From positions 62,001 through 126,000 of the forward strand of contig NZ_RXFS01000008.1 of NCBI RefSeq assembly GCF_003952185.1: a DNA stretch of 64,000 nt, read 5' to 3'. The stretch comes from Variovorax sp. 679 (GTDB lineage: Bacteria > Pseudomonadota > Gammaproteobacteria > Burkholderiales > Burkholderiaceae_C). The translations under genes were made by a program, and so were the position numbers. Within the stretch, counting starts at the first letter, position 1. The number at the start of each line of letters is the position of its first letter. The notes beneath the pieces were generated by a model. That model saw nothing but the letters and a program-made list of their open reading frames with translations. It was not told the DNA's origin and searched no databases. This document shows positions 18,415 to 26,507 of the stretch, piece after piece.

Positions 18415-18822
18415 TCATGACATGAAGCGTTGCCACAGCGCCGCCGCCCATATACCGCCGCACAGCGTGAGCGATAGCAGCACCGCGGCGCTGCCCATGT
18501 CCTTGGCGCGCTTGGAGAGGTCGTGCCACTCGGGGCCGATGCGGTCGATGGCGGCTTCCACCGCAGTGTTGAGCAGCTCGACGATCATCACGAGGATGGC
18601 GCTGCCCGCGAGCAGCGCGACTTCGACCCAGCTGCGCCCGAGCCAGAAGGAGGCGGGGATCATCACGATCGACAGGATTGCTTCCTGCCTGAAAGCGGGC
18701 TCGCTCCAGCCGGCACGCAGGCCGTGCAGCGAAATCAGCGTGGCATGCCAGACGCGCTCGAAGCCCTTGCGGGCCTTCTGCGGGTTGACGGCGGGATCGG
18801 GAAGATTCGGCAAGGCACTCAT
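18415..18822 (-). CDS. dgkA: diacylglycerol kinase
   Basis: A 135-residue integral membrane kinase that phosphorylates diacylglycerol to phosphatidate, recycling lipid from envelope glycan synthesis. The signature ELLNTAVEAAIDRIGPEWHDLSKRAKDMGSAAV (about residues 80-112) includes the metal-binding Glu and Asn, and three membrane helices are visible. Its start overlaps the stop of the RDD gene by 4 bp, placing it at the end of the sigma-factor operon. Confidence 0.93.
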   Translation of the reverse strand: MSALPNLPDPAVNPQKARKGFERVWHATLISLHGLRAGWSEPAFRQEAILSIVMIPASFWLGRSWVEVALLAGSAILVMIVELLNTAVEAAIDRIGPEWHDLSKRAKDMGSAAVLLSLTLCGGIWAAALWQRFMS

Positions 18823-19385
18823 CGGCGACTCATCGGTTTGGAGGTGATGAGCCGCGTACCGGCCCAGGCGTCGTGCCAGAACTGGCGGTCGGGGTGAAAG
18901 CGCGCCAGCAGGGCCCAGATGGCGACCCAGCCGAAGATCAGCACGGTCGATTCGCCGCCCGACAGCTTGAATGGCGCAATGGCGGCCAATGGCGGCAGGA
19001 ACCAGATCCAGCTCAGCAGGTAGCGCGCCAATGCGCGGCGCTGGCTGATGGGTTGGTTGTGCACGTCGACGATACGGATGTTCCAGGTTTTCATGGCGAG
19101 GGTCTGGCCCTTGGTCCAGAACCAGACGAAGTACACGCCGAATACCACGAAAAGGAAAGCCTGGAGCAGATGGCGTCGCGAATCCATGGCGTCGCGCATC
19201 TGGCCCAGCGTGCTGAAGAGCCAGCCCGAGACGAACACCACCGCGAACAGCAGCATGCCCTCATAGAGCCAGCATGCCATCCGGCGCCACAGGCCCGGAA
19301 CTATCGAAACAGGAGCACTGGTTGCAGAGGGAGCCGGCGAGGCAGGCTGATCGGAGCCCGAAGCCTCGGGGGAGCTGGATGCCAT
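18819..19385 (-). CDS. RDD family membrane protein
   Basis: A 188-residue protein. A Ser/Ala/Pro-rich N-terminal 25 residues precedes the RDD domain (LWRRMACWLYEGMLLFAVVFVSG, then FWTKGQTLAMKTWNIRIVD and a final WHDAWAGTRLI), with about four membrane helices. Some RDD proteins act in ion or proton transport; none of that can be assigned here. It lies 13 bp after the DUF3106 gene and overlaps dgkA. Confidence 0.88.
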   Translation of the reverse strand: MASSSPEASGSDQPASPAPSATSAPVSIVPGLWRRMACWLYEGMLLFAVVFVSGWLFSTLGQMRDAMDSRRHLLQAFLFVVFGVYFVWFWTKGQTLAMKTWNIRIVDVHNQPISQRRALARYLLSWIWFLPPLAAIAPFKLSGGESTVLIFGWVAIWALLARFHPDRQFWHDAWAGTRLITSKPMSRR

Positions 19386-19398
19386 CGAAGCCTAGCGG

Positions 19399-20256
19399 TC
19401 AGGGAGTGGTTGAGGGCGATTCGGCTGCCGACGACGGCGCGGGCACCTGGGCTTCAGCGGGAACCGGGGGAGCCGCGACGCTGGACGGGGCAGGGGCGGC
19501 CGGGACGACGGAAACAGCTGGTGTTGCAGTGGCGGCGGCAGGGGCGCGTTCCGGCGGCGATGCCACCATGATCGTCGCTGGAGGCGTGGCGGTGGGGGCG
19601 GGTGGCGGGGTCAGCAGAATCCTTGGCGTGTGTTGTCCGCCGGGGGTGACGGCGGGTACCGGCACGAGCTTCTGCGACGAAACCGGTCGCACGGGAATGG
19701 CGGCGCCGCGCGGCTTGGGCGGAGCGCGCTCGGCAAGCTTGCGCTTTTCTTCCTCGCTCAGGGCTTGGTACTGCTCCCACTTGACCTTGCGCTCGTCGGG
19801 CGGAATGCGCTTCACCTCGGCGAAGTTCAGGCGGGCCTGTGCGCGCTGCTGGTTGCTCAGGGCTGCCCATTCGATCATGCGGCTGTGCAAAGTGGACTGG
19901 TCTTCCGCCGACATGCTTTCGAAGTTGCGCGACAGCGCCAGCCATTTCCGCTTTTGCCCGACATTCAGTGTGTTCCAGTGAGCATTCAGCGGCTTCAGCG
20001 CCTGCTGTTGCTCGGCCGTGAGCTCGCTCCAGAGCGGCTTGGTCGTCGAGACGGCCTTGGGGCTGGAAGCAGGCGCGGAGCTGGTCGAGGCAGGGCTCCC
20101 CGCGGCTTTCGACGCGGCCTCGGTGTGAGGCTGGGCGCAAGCAAGCGTCAGACTGAAGGCCGCGACAGCAAATGCACCCGCCCAAATGACTGCGCCCGCC
20201 GGAAGCGGGCGCAACGGGCGGGGGCTGTTCGCGCTGATAGTGGAACGGCGTCGCAT
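19399..20256 (-). CDS. DUF3106 domain exported protein
   Basis: A 285-residue protein with an N-terminal export signal (AVIWAGAFAVAAFSLTLACAQ) and a DUF3106 region at about 75-185 containing LWSELTAEQQQALKPLNAHWNTLNVGQKRKWLALS and repeated W-x-x-L motifs. The C-terminal 90 residues are Pro/Ala/Val-rich and disordered. Function is unknown. The cysteine in LTLAC is a weak lipobox. It follows DUF3619 by 15 bp. Confidence 0.8.
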   Translation of the reverse strand: MRRRSTISANSPRPLRPLPAGAVIWAGAFAVAAFSLTLACAQPHTEAASKAAGSPASTSSAPASSPKAVSTTKPLWSELTAEQQQALKPLNAHWNTLNVGQKRKWLALSRNFESMSAEDQSTLHSRMIEWAALSNQQRAQARLNFAEVKRIPPDERKVKWEQYQALSEEEKRKLAERAPPKPRGAAIPVRPVSSQKLVPVPAVTPGGQHTPRILLTPPPAPTATPPATIMVASPPERAPAAATATPAVSVVPAAPAPSSVAAPPVPAEAQVPAPSSAAESPSTTP

Positions 20257-20271
20257 TCGATCGATGAAGGT

Positions 20272-20697
20272 TCAGTCGGAGGCGTTGTCGGCCTTGAGGA
20301 ATTGGGCAAAACCAGGATCGGTATAAGCGGCGGGCGGCAGATCGCCCGTGAGCAGCGCGGAGTCCACTTCTGCCAGCTCGCTGGCACGGTCGTCGTCCTG
20401 CATCACGCTGATGGTGATCAGCCCGGCGACCAGCGCGATCAGGGGTACGACGGAACCGATGCGAGTCCACCAACTGCCACCCATCACGAGCGCATGACCC
20501 GACTGCACCACCACGGGCGCGGCCCGCAATTGCGGTGGCTGCTTGCGTGCGGCCACTGCCTGCGCGCGTGCCACGCGCAGTCGCTCGCCGATGTCGTGCG
20601 GCAGTTCCCGGTTGCCGGCCGAAAGGCGGGCGGCCAGACGCTGACCGAACTGATCCTCGGCGACGGTGGTGATTGAGGTTGGAACCTTAGTGTTCAT
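20272..20697 (-). CDS. DUF3619 family protein, candidate anti-sigma factor
   Basis: A 141-residue protein with a cytosolic N-terminal 75 residues (DQFGQRLAARLSAGNRELPHDIGERLRVARAQAV), a single membrane helix (IGSVVPLIALVAGLITISVM) and a short periplasmic tail. The ATG at 20697 overlaps the sigma-factor stop by 4 bp. One membrane span and tight coupling to an ECF sigma gene are the usual marks of an anti-sigma factor. That role is inferred; no zinc-binding HxxxCxxC motif is present. Confidence 0.8.
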   Translation of the reverse strand: MNTKVPTSITTVAEDQFGQRLAARLSAGNRELPHDIGERLRVARAQAVAARKQPPQLRAAPVVVQSGHALVMGGSWWTRIGSVVPLIALVAGLITISVMQDDDRASELAEVDSALLTGDLPPAAYTDPGFAQFLKADNASD

Positions 20698-21260
20698 AGC
20701 GATATTCCCTTGGCCTTGAGCGCCTTGCTCAGAGCGTGAACGGCTCGCGAGCAATGGGTTTTAACGCTGCCCTCGGAGCAGCCCATCGCGGCGGCCGTCT
20801 CTGCGACGTCCATTTCCTCCCAGTAACGCATCAGGAAAGCCTCGCGTTGACGACCCGGCAATGCTGCGATCTGCTCCTCGATTTCCTGGAAGATCTGGGC
20901 GCGGCGGGTCGTGTCTTCGGCGCTCTCCGACTCTCTGGAGTCGGTTGGCGAGACGAAGTTCTCCAGCAGGTCGAAATCTCCGTCGTCGTCGACAGATTCG
21001 AAGTCGCTGAGGTTCGAGAACAGTGCACGACGGGTTTTCTGGCGGCGGAACCAGTCGAGCGTGCAGTTCGACAGGATGCGCTGGAACAGCATCGGCAACT
21101 CGGCCGCCGGCTTGTCGCCGTAGTGCTGGGCCAGCTTCATCATGCTGTCCTGCACGATATCGAGGGCCGCTTCTTCATCCCGCACGTGGTAGACCGAGCG
21201 CTTGAAAGCGCGCCGTTCGACGCTTTTCAGGAAGTCGGAGAGTTCTTGTTCAGTAGCCAA
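20694..21260 (-). CDS. ECF-type RNA polymerase sigma factor
   Basis: A 188-residue sigma-70 family factor. Region 2 is at about residues 15-85 (AALDIVQDSMMKLAQHYG, then LFQRILSNCTLDWFRRQKTRR), an acidic linker (SDFESVDDDGDFD) follows, and region 4 is at about 130-180 (LPGRQREAFLMRYWEEMDVAETAAAMGCSEGSVKTHCSRA). It directs polymerase to an unknown regulon. It heads a minus-strand operon with DUF3619, DUF3106, RDD and dgkA genes, and is divergent from ilvB. Confidence 0.9.
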   Translation of the reverse strand: MATEQELSDFLKSVERRAFKRSVYHVRDEEAALDIVQDSMMKLAQHYGDKPAAELPMLFQRILSNCTLDWFRRQKTRRALFSNLSDFESVDDDGDFDLLENFVSPTDSRESESAEDTTRRAQIFQEIEEQIAALPGRQREAFLMRYWEEMDVAETAAAMGCSEGSVKTHCSRAVHALSKALKAKGISL

Positions 21261-21384
21261 GCGAGAGGGGGCGCGCAGGGCGCGCCGCGTGGGGAATGGG
21301 TCTAGCGATCGCGTATGTTCAACGCCGCGGATTATGCCTTTGTGGCTTTACAAAGCAGCTGAAGCGAATCTGAACGCCCGGAAA

Positions 21385-21393
21385 TGTCATAAT
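21385..21393 (+). promoter_or_regulatory. extended -10 promoter candidate for ilvB
   Basis: TGTCATAAT fits an extended -10 (TG-N-CATAAT). No good -35 is seen 17 bp upstream. It lies about 150 bp ahead of ilvB, in the 280-bp region shared with the sigma gene. Confidence 0.3.
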
Positions 21394-21509
21394 CCGCCCT
21401 GCAAGTCAAAAGGCAAACGGGTCACGGTCCGGCGGAACATCAGTCCGCCCATGGCTTTGGCCTCAAGTCCTGGCGCGACCTCACAAGGGTTGGCAAGGGG
21501 CACCCAAGG

Positions 21510-21527
21510 TATTTCGTTCCCGAAATA
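21510..21527 (+). promoter_or_regulatory. hairpin directly upstream of the ilvB ribosome binding site
   Basis: TATTTCG and CGAAATA form a perfect 7-bp stem with a TTCC loop, ending 3 bases before the Shine-Dalgarno AAAGG at 21531-21535. It could affect ilvB translation or mRNA stability; no function is shown. Confidence 0.35.
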
Positions 21528-21541
21528 AACAAAGGTTGATC

Positions 21542-23326
21542 ATGGAAATCTCCAAGGCGGAAATCATCTCCGCAGCCGCCGCGTCCGCAGGCGCTGGCAA
21601 TTCAACGCAAGAACTCATGGGCGCCGAAGTGCTGGTCAAGGCACTGCAGGCCGAAGGCGTCCAGTACGTCTGGGGCTACCCGGGCGGAGCGGTTCTCTAT
21701 ATCTACGACGCGTTCTACAAGCAGGACACCATCCAGCATGTGCTGGTGCGCCATGAGCAGGCGGCCGTCCACGCGGCCGACGGTTATGCGCGCGCTACCG
21801 GCGAAGTCGGCGTGGCGCTGGTCACTTCCGGTCCCGGCCTGACCAATGCGGTCACCGGCATCGCGACGGCGTACATGGACTCGATCCCGATGGTGATCAT
21901 CTCGGGTCAGGTGCCGACGGCGGCCATCGGCCTCGATGCCTTCCAGGAATGCGACACGGTCGGCATCACCCGACCCATCGTCAAGCACAACTTCCTCGTC
22001 AAGGATCCGAAGGATCTGGCCATGACGATGAAGAAGGCCTTCCACATCGCACGCAGCGGCCGTCCGGGCCCCGTGGTGGTGGACGTGCCCAAGGACGTCT
22101 CCTTCAAGAAGATTCCGTACGCAGGCTATCCCGACAAGGTCGAGATGCGATCGTACAACCCGGTGCGTAAGGGTCATGGTGGCCAGATCCGCAAGGCGCT
22201 GCAGTTGCTGCTGGCCGCCAAGCGCCCCTATATCTACACCGGTGGTGGCGTGCTGCTGGGCAACGCCTGCAACGAACTGCGCACGCTGGTCGACATGCTC
22301 GGCTACCCGGTCACCAACACGCTGATGGGCCTGGGCGCCTATCCGGCGAGCGACCGCAAGTTTCTGGGCATGCTGGGCATGCACGGCACGATCGAAGCCA
22401 ACAACGCGATGCAGAACTGCGACGTGCTGCTGGCCGTGGGCGCCCGCTTCGACGACCGCGTGATCGGCAATCCCAAGCACTTCGCGCAGAACGAACGCAA
22501 GATCATCCACGTCGACATCGACCCGTCGAGCATTTCCAAGCGCGTGAAGGTCGACATCCCGATCGTCGGCGACGTGAAGGACGTGCTCACCGAACTGATC
22601 TCGATGATCCGCGAGAGCACCGCCAAGCCCGACGCCGGTGCGTTGGCCGACTGGTGGAAGACCATCGAGGCCTGGCGCTCGCGCGACTGCCTGAAGTACG
22701 ACCGTGGCAACAAGGATGTGATCAAGCCGCAGTACGTGGTCGAGACCCTCTGGAACATGACCAAGGACACCGACACGTACATCACGTCGGACGTGGGTCA
22801 GCACCAGATGTGGGCTGCACAGTACTACCGCTTCGACGAGCCGCGCCGCTGGATCAACTCGGGCGGCCTGGGCACCATGGGCGTGGGCATTCCCTACGCC
22901 ATGGGCATCAAGCTCGCGAAGCCCGATTCGGAAGTGTTCACCATCACCGGCGAAGGCTCGGTGCAGATGTGCATCCAGGAACTCTCCACCTGCCTGCAGT
23001 ACAACACGCCGATCAAGATCTGCTCGCTCAACAACCGCTACCTGGGCATGGTGCGCCAGTGGCAGGAGATCGAATACTCCGGCCGCTACAGCCACAGCTA
23101 CATGGATGCGCTGCCCAACTTCGTGAAGCTCGCCGAGGCCTATGGCCACGTCGGCATGCTGATCGAGCGTCCACAAGACGTGGAGCCGGCGCTGCGCGAG
23201 GCACGCAAGCTCAAGGACCGCACGGTGTTCATGGACTTCCGCACCGACCCGACGGAAAACGTGTTCCCGATGGTGAAGGCCGGCATGGGCATCACCGAAA
23301 TGCTGCTGGGTTCCGAAGACCTCTGA
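21542..23326 (+). CDS. ilvB: acetolactate synthase large (catalytic) subunit
   Basis: A 594-residue thiamine-diphosphate enzyme that condenses pyruvate with pyruvate or 2-oxobutyrate, the first common step to valine, leucine and isoleucine. The N-terminal domain has the catalytic Glu in VRHEQAAVHAADGYARATG (near residue 80). The C-terminal domain has the diphosphate-binding TGEGSVQMCIQELSTCLQYN...NNRYLGM, with Glu in place of the more common Asp. The ATG at 21542 has AAAGG seven bases upstream. It is followed by ilvH, its regulatory subunit, 112 bp on. Confidence 0.97.
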   Translation: MEISKAEIISAAAASAGAGNSTQELMGAEVLVKALQAEGVQYVWGYPGGAVLYIYDAFYKQDTIQHVLVRHEQAAVHAADGYARATGEVGVALVTSGPGLTNAVTGIATAYMDSIPMVIISGQVPTAAIGLDAFQECDTVGITRPIVKHNFLVKDPKDLAMTMKKAFHIARSGRPGPVVVDVPKDVSFKKIPYAGYPDKVEMRSYNPVRKGHGGQIRKALQLLLAAKRPYIYTGGGVLLGNACNELRTLVDMLGYPVTNTLMGLGAYPASDRKFLGMLGMHGTIEANNAMQNCDVLLAVGARFDDRVIGNPKHFAQNERKIIHVDIDPSSISKRVKVDIPIVGDVKDVLTELISMIRESTAKPDAGALADWWKTIEAWRSRDCLKYDRGNKDVIKPQYVVETLWNMTKDTDTYITSDVGQHQMWAAQYYRFDEPRRWINSGGLGTMGVGIPYAMGIKLAKPDSEVFTITGEGSVQMCIQELSTCLQYNTPIKICSLNNRYLGMVRQWQEIEYSGRYSHSYMDALPNFVKLAEAYGHVGMLIERPQDVEPALREARKLKDRTVFMDFRTDPTENVFPMVKAGMGITEMLLGSEDL

Positions 23327-23438
23327 CCGGTCGACGGAACGTACATTCGCTCAACTCTTTACTGACGAATCTATTGCCCGCCAAGCCCGCGCATTACCGT
23401 GCACGGGGGAGGGCGGCGAAAAGAGGAGTCACGCAAAC

Positions 23439-23930
23439 ATGAAACACATCATTGCAGTGCTGCTGGAAAACGAGCCGGGTGCTCTTTCCCGCGTGGTGGG
23501 CCTGTTCTCGGCCCGCGGCTACAACATCGAATCGCTCACGGTGGCACCCACGGAGGACGCGAGTCTTTCGCGCATGACCATCGTCACCGCAGGTTCGGAC
23601 GACGTGATCGAGCAGATCACGAAGCACCTGAACCGCCTGATCGAAGTGGTGAAGGTCGTCGACCTCACCGAAGGCGCCTACACCGAGCGCGAGCTCATGA
23701 TGGTGAAGGTGCGCGCGGTCGGCAAGGAGCGCGAGGAGATGATGCGCATGGCGGAAATCTTCCGCGGCCGGATCATCGACGTGACCGACAAGAGCTACAC
23801 CATCGAACTTACCGGCGACCACGGCAAGAACGACGCTTTCCTGGAAGCGATCGAGCGTAGCGCTATCCTCGAGACTGTCCGCACCGGTGCCAGCGGCATC
23901 GGGCGCGGCGAGCGCATCCTGCGCGTGTAG
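23439..23930 (+). CDS. ilvH: acetolactate synthase small (regulatory) subunit
   Basis: A 163-residue regulatory subunit that activates the large subunit and confers valine feedback inhibition. The N-terminal ACT domain (MKHIIAVLLENEPGALSRVVGLFSARGYNIESLTV) has the glycine/asparagine residues of the effector site, and the C-terminal domain RELMMVKVRAVGKEREEMMRMAEIFRGRIIDV is intact. Size is that of the enterobacterial IlvH type. It lies between ilvB and a DUF4282 gene. Confidence 0.96.
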   Translation: MKHIIAVLLENEPGALSRVVGLFSARGYNIESLTVAPTEDASLSRMTIVTAGSDDVIEQITKHLNRLIEVVKVVDLTEGAYTERELMMVKVRAVGKEREEMMRMAEIFRGRIIDVTDKSYTIELTGDHGKNDAFLEAIERSAILETVRTGASGIGRGERILRV

Positions 23931-23983
23931 GAGGGTGAAGGCGCCCTCAGTTCATACGTTCATCCATACATGAGGCAAAAGTG

Positions 23984-24244
23984 ATGCGAGGTCTGCTCGG
24001 TTTCGACAGGATGGTGACTCCGGCGATCGTCCGGGGGCTCTACCTTCTGGGGCTGCTGGGCGTGATTGCTCTGGCCGGGGCTGCGCTCTACCAGGGGCAG
24101 TACCTGCCGGCCTTCGTGGCCCTGATCTTCGGCACCATCGCCGTTCGCATCTTCAGCGAACTGTTCATCGTGCTGTTCCGTATCCACGACAGCCTCGTGT
24201 CCATCAACCAGCAAATGAAGGACCGGAATTCCTCCGGCCTTTGA
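23984..24244 (+). CDS. DUF4282 small membrane protein
   Basis: An 86-residue protein with two membrane helices (IVRGLYLLGLLGVIALAGAALYQGQ and LPAFVALIFGTIAVRIFSELFIVLFRIHDSLVSINQQ), matching DUF4282. The ATG at 23984 has GAGG 8 bases upstream; a GTG at 23981 is adjacent. It sits between ilvH and ilvC, 53 and 50 bp away, in the same direction, so it is probably cotranscribed with them. No role in amino acid synthesis is known. Confidence 0.82.
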   Translation: MRGLLGFDRMVTPAIVRGLYLLGLLGVIALAGAALYQGQYLPAFVALIFGTIAVRIFSELFIVLFRIHDSLVSINQQMKDRNSSGL

Positions 24245-24294
24245 GTGAAGTGCATCCCTGTGCGGGTGCTCGAGATTTTTTAGGAGAGATTCAA

Positions 24295-25311
24295 ATGAAG
24301 GTTTACTACGACAAGGACGCTGACCTGAGCCTCATCAAGGGCAAGACGGTTGCAATCATCGGCTACGGCTCGCAAGGCCATGCGCACGCGCAGAACCTGA
24401 ACGACAGCGGCGTCAAGGTCGTGGTCGGCCTGCGCAAGGGTGGTGCCTCGTGGCCCAAGGTCGAGAAGGCCGGCCTTAAGGTCGCCGAAGTCGCCGACGC
24501 CGTGAAGGCCGCCGACGTCGTGATGATTCTGTTGCCCGACGAGCAGATCGCCAACGTCTACAAGAACGACGTCGCTCCGAACATCAAGGAAGGCGCTTCG
24601 CTGGTGTTCGCGCACGGCTTCAACGTGCACTACGGTTTCGTTCAGCCGCGCGCCGACCTCGACGTGTGGATGGTCGCTCCCAAGGCCCCGGGCCACACCG
24701 TGCGCAGCACGTACACCCAAGGTGGCGGCGTGCCCCATCTCGTGGCCGTGCATCAGGACAAGACCGGCAAGGCGCGTGACCTCGCGCTGAGCTACGCCAC
24801 CGCCAACGGCGGCGGCAAGGCCGGCATCATCGAGACCAACTTCCGCGAAGAAACCGAAACCGACCTGTTCGGTGAACAAGCGGTTCTGTGCGGCGGTACG
24901 GTCGAGCTGATCAAGGCCGGCTTCGAAACGCTGGTGGAAGCCGGCTACGCGCCCGAAATGGCGTACTTCGAGTGCCTGCACGAGCTGAAGCTGATCGTCG
25001 ACCTGATCTATGAAGGCGGCATCGCCAACATGAACTACTCGATCTCGAACAACGCCGAATACGGCGAGTACGTCACCGGCCCGCGCGTCGTGACGGAAGA
25101 GACCAAGAAGGTCATGAAGCAGGTGCTGAAGGACATCCAGACCGGCGAATACGCCAAGAGCTTCGTGCTGGAAAACGCTGCCGGCGCTCCCACGCTGATC
25201 AGCCGCCGCCGCCTGAACGCCGAGCACCAGATCGAAGTCGTCGGCGAAAAGCTGCGCGCGATGATGCCCTGGATCAAGAAGAACAAGCTGGTCGACCAGA
25301 CCCGTAACTGA
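24295..25311 (+). CDS. ilvC: ketol-acid reductoisomerase (class I)
   Basis: A 338-residue enzyme that isomerises and reduces acetohydroxy acids with NADPH and Mg2+. The dinucleotide motif GYGSQGHAHAQNL is at about residues 24-36, followed by GLRKGGASWPK, whose arginine and serine suggest NADPH. The knotted C-terminal domain has the metal ligands in EETETDLFGEQAVLCGG and ECLHELKLIVDLIYEGG. Length 338 is class I. The start at 24295 has AGGAGA at 24282-24287. Tandem hairpins follow the stop. Confidence 0.97.
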   Translation: MKVYYDKDADLSLIKGKTVAIIGYGSQGHAHAQNLNDSGVKVVVGLRKGGASWPKVEKAGLKVAEVADAVKAADVVMILLPDEQIANVYKNDVAPNIKEGASLVFAHGFNVHYGFVQPRADLDVWMVAPKAPGHTVRSTYTQGGGVPHLVAVHQDKTGKARDLALSYATANGGGKAGIIETNFREETETDLFGEQAVLCGGTVELIKAGFETLVEAGYAPEMAYFECLHELKLIVDLIYEGGIANMNYSISNNAEYGEYVTGPRVVTEETKKVMKQVLKDIQTGEYAKSFVLENAAGAPTLISRRRLNAEHQIEVVGEKLRAMMPWIKKNKLVDQTRN

Positions 25312-25325
25312 TCTGCAAGCCAGAA

Positions 25326-25377
25326 GGGCGCTTTTAGCGCCCGTTTCCCAAGGGCCACCCGTTGCGGTGGCCCTTTT
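25326..25377 (+). terminator. tandem terminators after ilvC
   Basis: Two hairpins follow ilvC. The first, 25326-25342, is GGGCGC / GCGCCC with a TTTTA loop followed by GTTT. The second, 25350-25375, is a 10-bp stem AAGGGCCACC / GGTGGCCCTT followed by a short T-run. They end the ilvBHC transcript and isolate pssA. Confidence 0.8.
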
Positions 25378-25441
25378 GCTTGACGAGGGGCGGCACGGCC
25401 CCTGAACTACACTGCGAACCATGCGATTCAAAGATCAAGAT

Positions 25442-25458
25442 GCTATCAAATGGATAGC
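25442..25458. repeat. short palindrome, possible dispersed repeat
   Basis: GCTATC-AAATG-GATAGC is a perfect palindrome just upstream of pssA, followed by CTACCAGCGC. From memory, similar AT-rich palindromes with GCTATC/GATAGC arms are dispersed in Comamonadaceae genomes. Only one copy was noticed in the window, so the repeat call is inference. Confidence 0.4.
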
Positions 25459-25496
25459 TACCAGCGCAGTGCCCATGAGGGACGGAGGCAAATCCA

Positions 25497-26321
25497 ATGC
25501 ATGACGACACGCTCCCTGACGATGTGCAGCCGCGCAAACGCCGCAAGGGCATCTACATCCTGCCGAACCTGTTCACGCTGGCGGCGCTGTTCGGCGGCTT
25601 CTATTCGGTCGTAATGGCCATGAACGCGCGCTTCGACCTCGCGGCGCTCGGCGTGTTTGCCGCGATGATCCTCGACAGCCTCGATGGCCGTGTCGCTCGC
25701 ATGACCAACACGCAGAGCGCGTTCGGCGAGCAGATGGATTCGCTGTCCGACATGGTGTCGTTCGGCGCGGCGCCTGCGCTCATCGCCTACGAATGGTCGC
25801 TCAAGGGACTTGGCCGCTGGGGCTGGATCGCGGCCTTCGTGTACTGCGCTTGCGCGGCACTGCGGCTTGCGCGCTTCAACGTCAACACCGGCGTGGTCGA
25901 CAAGCGCTGGTTCCAGGGGCTGCCGTCGCCCGCGGCCGCGGCGCTCGTGGCGGGCTTCATCTGGCTCGTGAACGAATGGGGCAAGCGCGGCGGCGAGGTG
26001 CTGTATCTCTCGTGGACGCAGATCACCTGGGTCACCTTCGCTTTCACGCTGTACGCGGGCCTCACGATGGTCACCAATGCGCCGTTCTACAGCTTCAAGG
26101 ACATCCAGATGAAGAAGAGCGTGCCCTTCGCGGTGATCGTGCTGATCGCGCTGGGCATTGCCGTCATCAACATCCATCCGCCGACCGTGCTGTTCAGCCT
26201 GTTCGTTATCTATGGCCTGAGTGGCTACGTGGTCTACGCATGGCGCAAGGCAAAGGGCCAGCCGGCCAGCGTGATCAGCACCTCGACGGAAGAGCCCGAC
26301 GAACGGGGTTTGCATAACTGA
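25497..26321 (+). CDS. pssA: CDP-diacylglycerol-serine O-phosphatidyltransferase
   Basis: A 274-residue integral membrane enzyme that makes phosphatidylserine, the precursor of phosphatidylethanolamine. The CDP-alcohol phosphotransferase motif D-G-x2-A-R-x8-G-x3-D-x3-D is present as DSLDGRVARMTNTQSAFGEQMDSLSD (about 61-86). Eight or so membrane helices follow. GGAGG lies upstream of the ATG at 25497. Its place between ilvC and leuA is familiar in Burkholderiales. Confidence 0.95.
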   Translation: MHDDTLPDDVQPRKRRKGIYILPNLFTLAALFGGFYSVVMAMNARFDLAALGVFAAMILDSLDGRVARMTNTQSAFGEQMDSLSDMVSFGAAPALIAYEWSLKGLGRWGWIAAFVYCACAALRLARFNVNTGVVDKRWFQGLPSPAAAALVAGFIWLVNEWGKRGGEVLYLSWTQITWVTFAFTLYAGLTMVTNAPFYSFKDIQMKKSVPFAVIVLIALGIAVINIHPPTVLFSLFVIYGLSGYVVYAWRKAKGQPASVISTSTEEPDERGLHN

Positions 26322-26331
26322 CTGCGGCTTG

Positions 26332-26340
26332 TGCTACATT
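26332..26340 (+). promoter_or_regulatory. extended -10 candidate for the leucine leader
   Basis: TGCTACATT fits an extended -10; TTGCAT at 26310-26315 could be a -35 at 19-bp spacing. A start near 26347 would leave almost no untranslated leader before the leader peptide ATG at 26351, so the true promoter may lie further upstream. Confidence 0.3.
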
Positions 26341-26350
26341 CGAAAGCCTC

Positions 26351-26407
26351 ATGACCAAGATTTCGCTGCTGGCCCTACTAGCCCTCCCTCACGGGCGGAG
26401 ACGGTAG
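26351..26407 (+). CDS. leuL: leucine leader peptide of the leuA attenuator
   Basis: An 18-residue ORF, MTKISLLALLALPHGRRR, with five leucines in seven residues (positions 6-12; codons CTG, CTG, CTA, CTA, CTC). It ends 21 bases before a strong intrinsic terminator and 100 bp upstream of leuA. This is the layout of amino-acid attenuation leaders: stalling on leucine codons when leucyl-tRNA is scarce favours an antiterminator. The segment ACGGGC (26391-26396), just past the leucine codons, is complementary to GCCCGT (26432-26437) in the terminator stem. Upstream Shine-Dalgarno is weak. Confidence 0.78.
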   Translation: MTKISLLALLALPHGRRR

Positions 26408-26428
26408 CGCACGCGCAAATCCCTCACC

Positions 26429-26466
26429 ACGGCCCGTTCGCACCAGCAACGGGCCGTTTGTCTTTT
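26429..26466 (+). terminator. leuA attenuator terminator
   Basis: A perfect 10-bp stem, ACGGCCCGTT (26429-26438) with AACGGGCCGT (26448-26457), 9-nt loop, followed by TTGTCTTTT. It stands between the leucine-rich leader ORF and leuA, so it must be read through for leuA expression. The left arm can alternatively pair with 26391-26396. Confidence 0.88.
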
Positions 26467-26507
26467 AGGGTTGCTGGTCGATTACCAACCATCACAGAGA
26501 AATCGAC

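Noticed and set aside
21451..21528. Small ORF just upstream of ilvB as a leader peptide
   Set aside because: It is not enriched in Ile, Val or Leu codons and no terminator follows it, so it does not fit attenuation.
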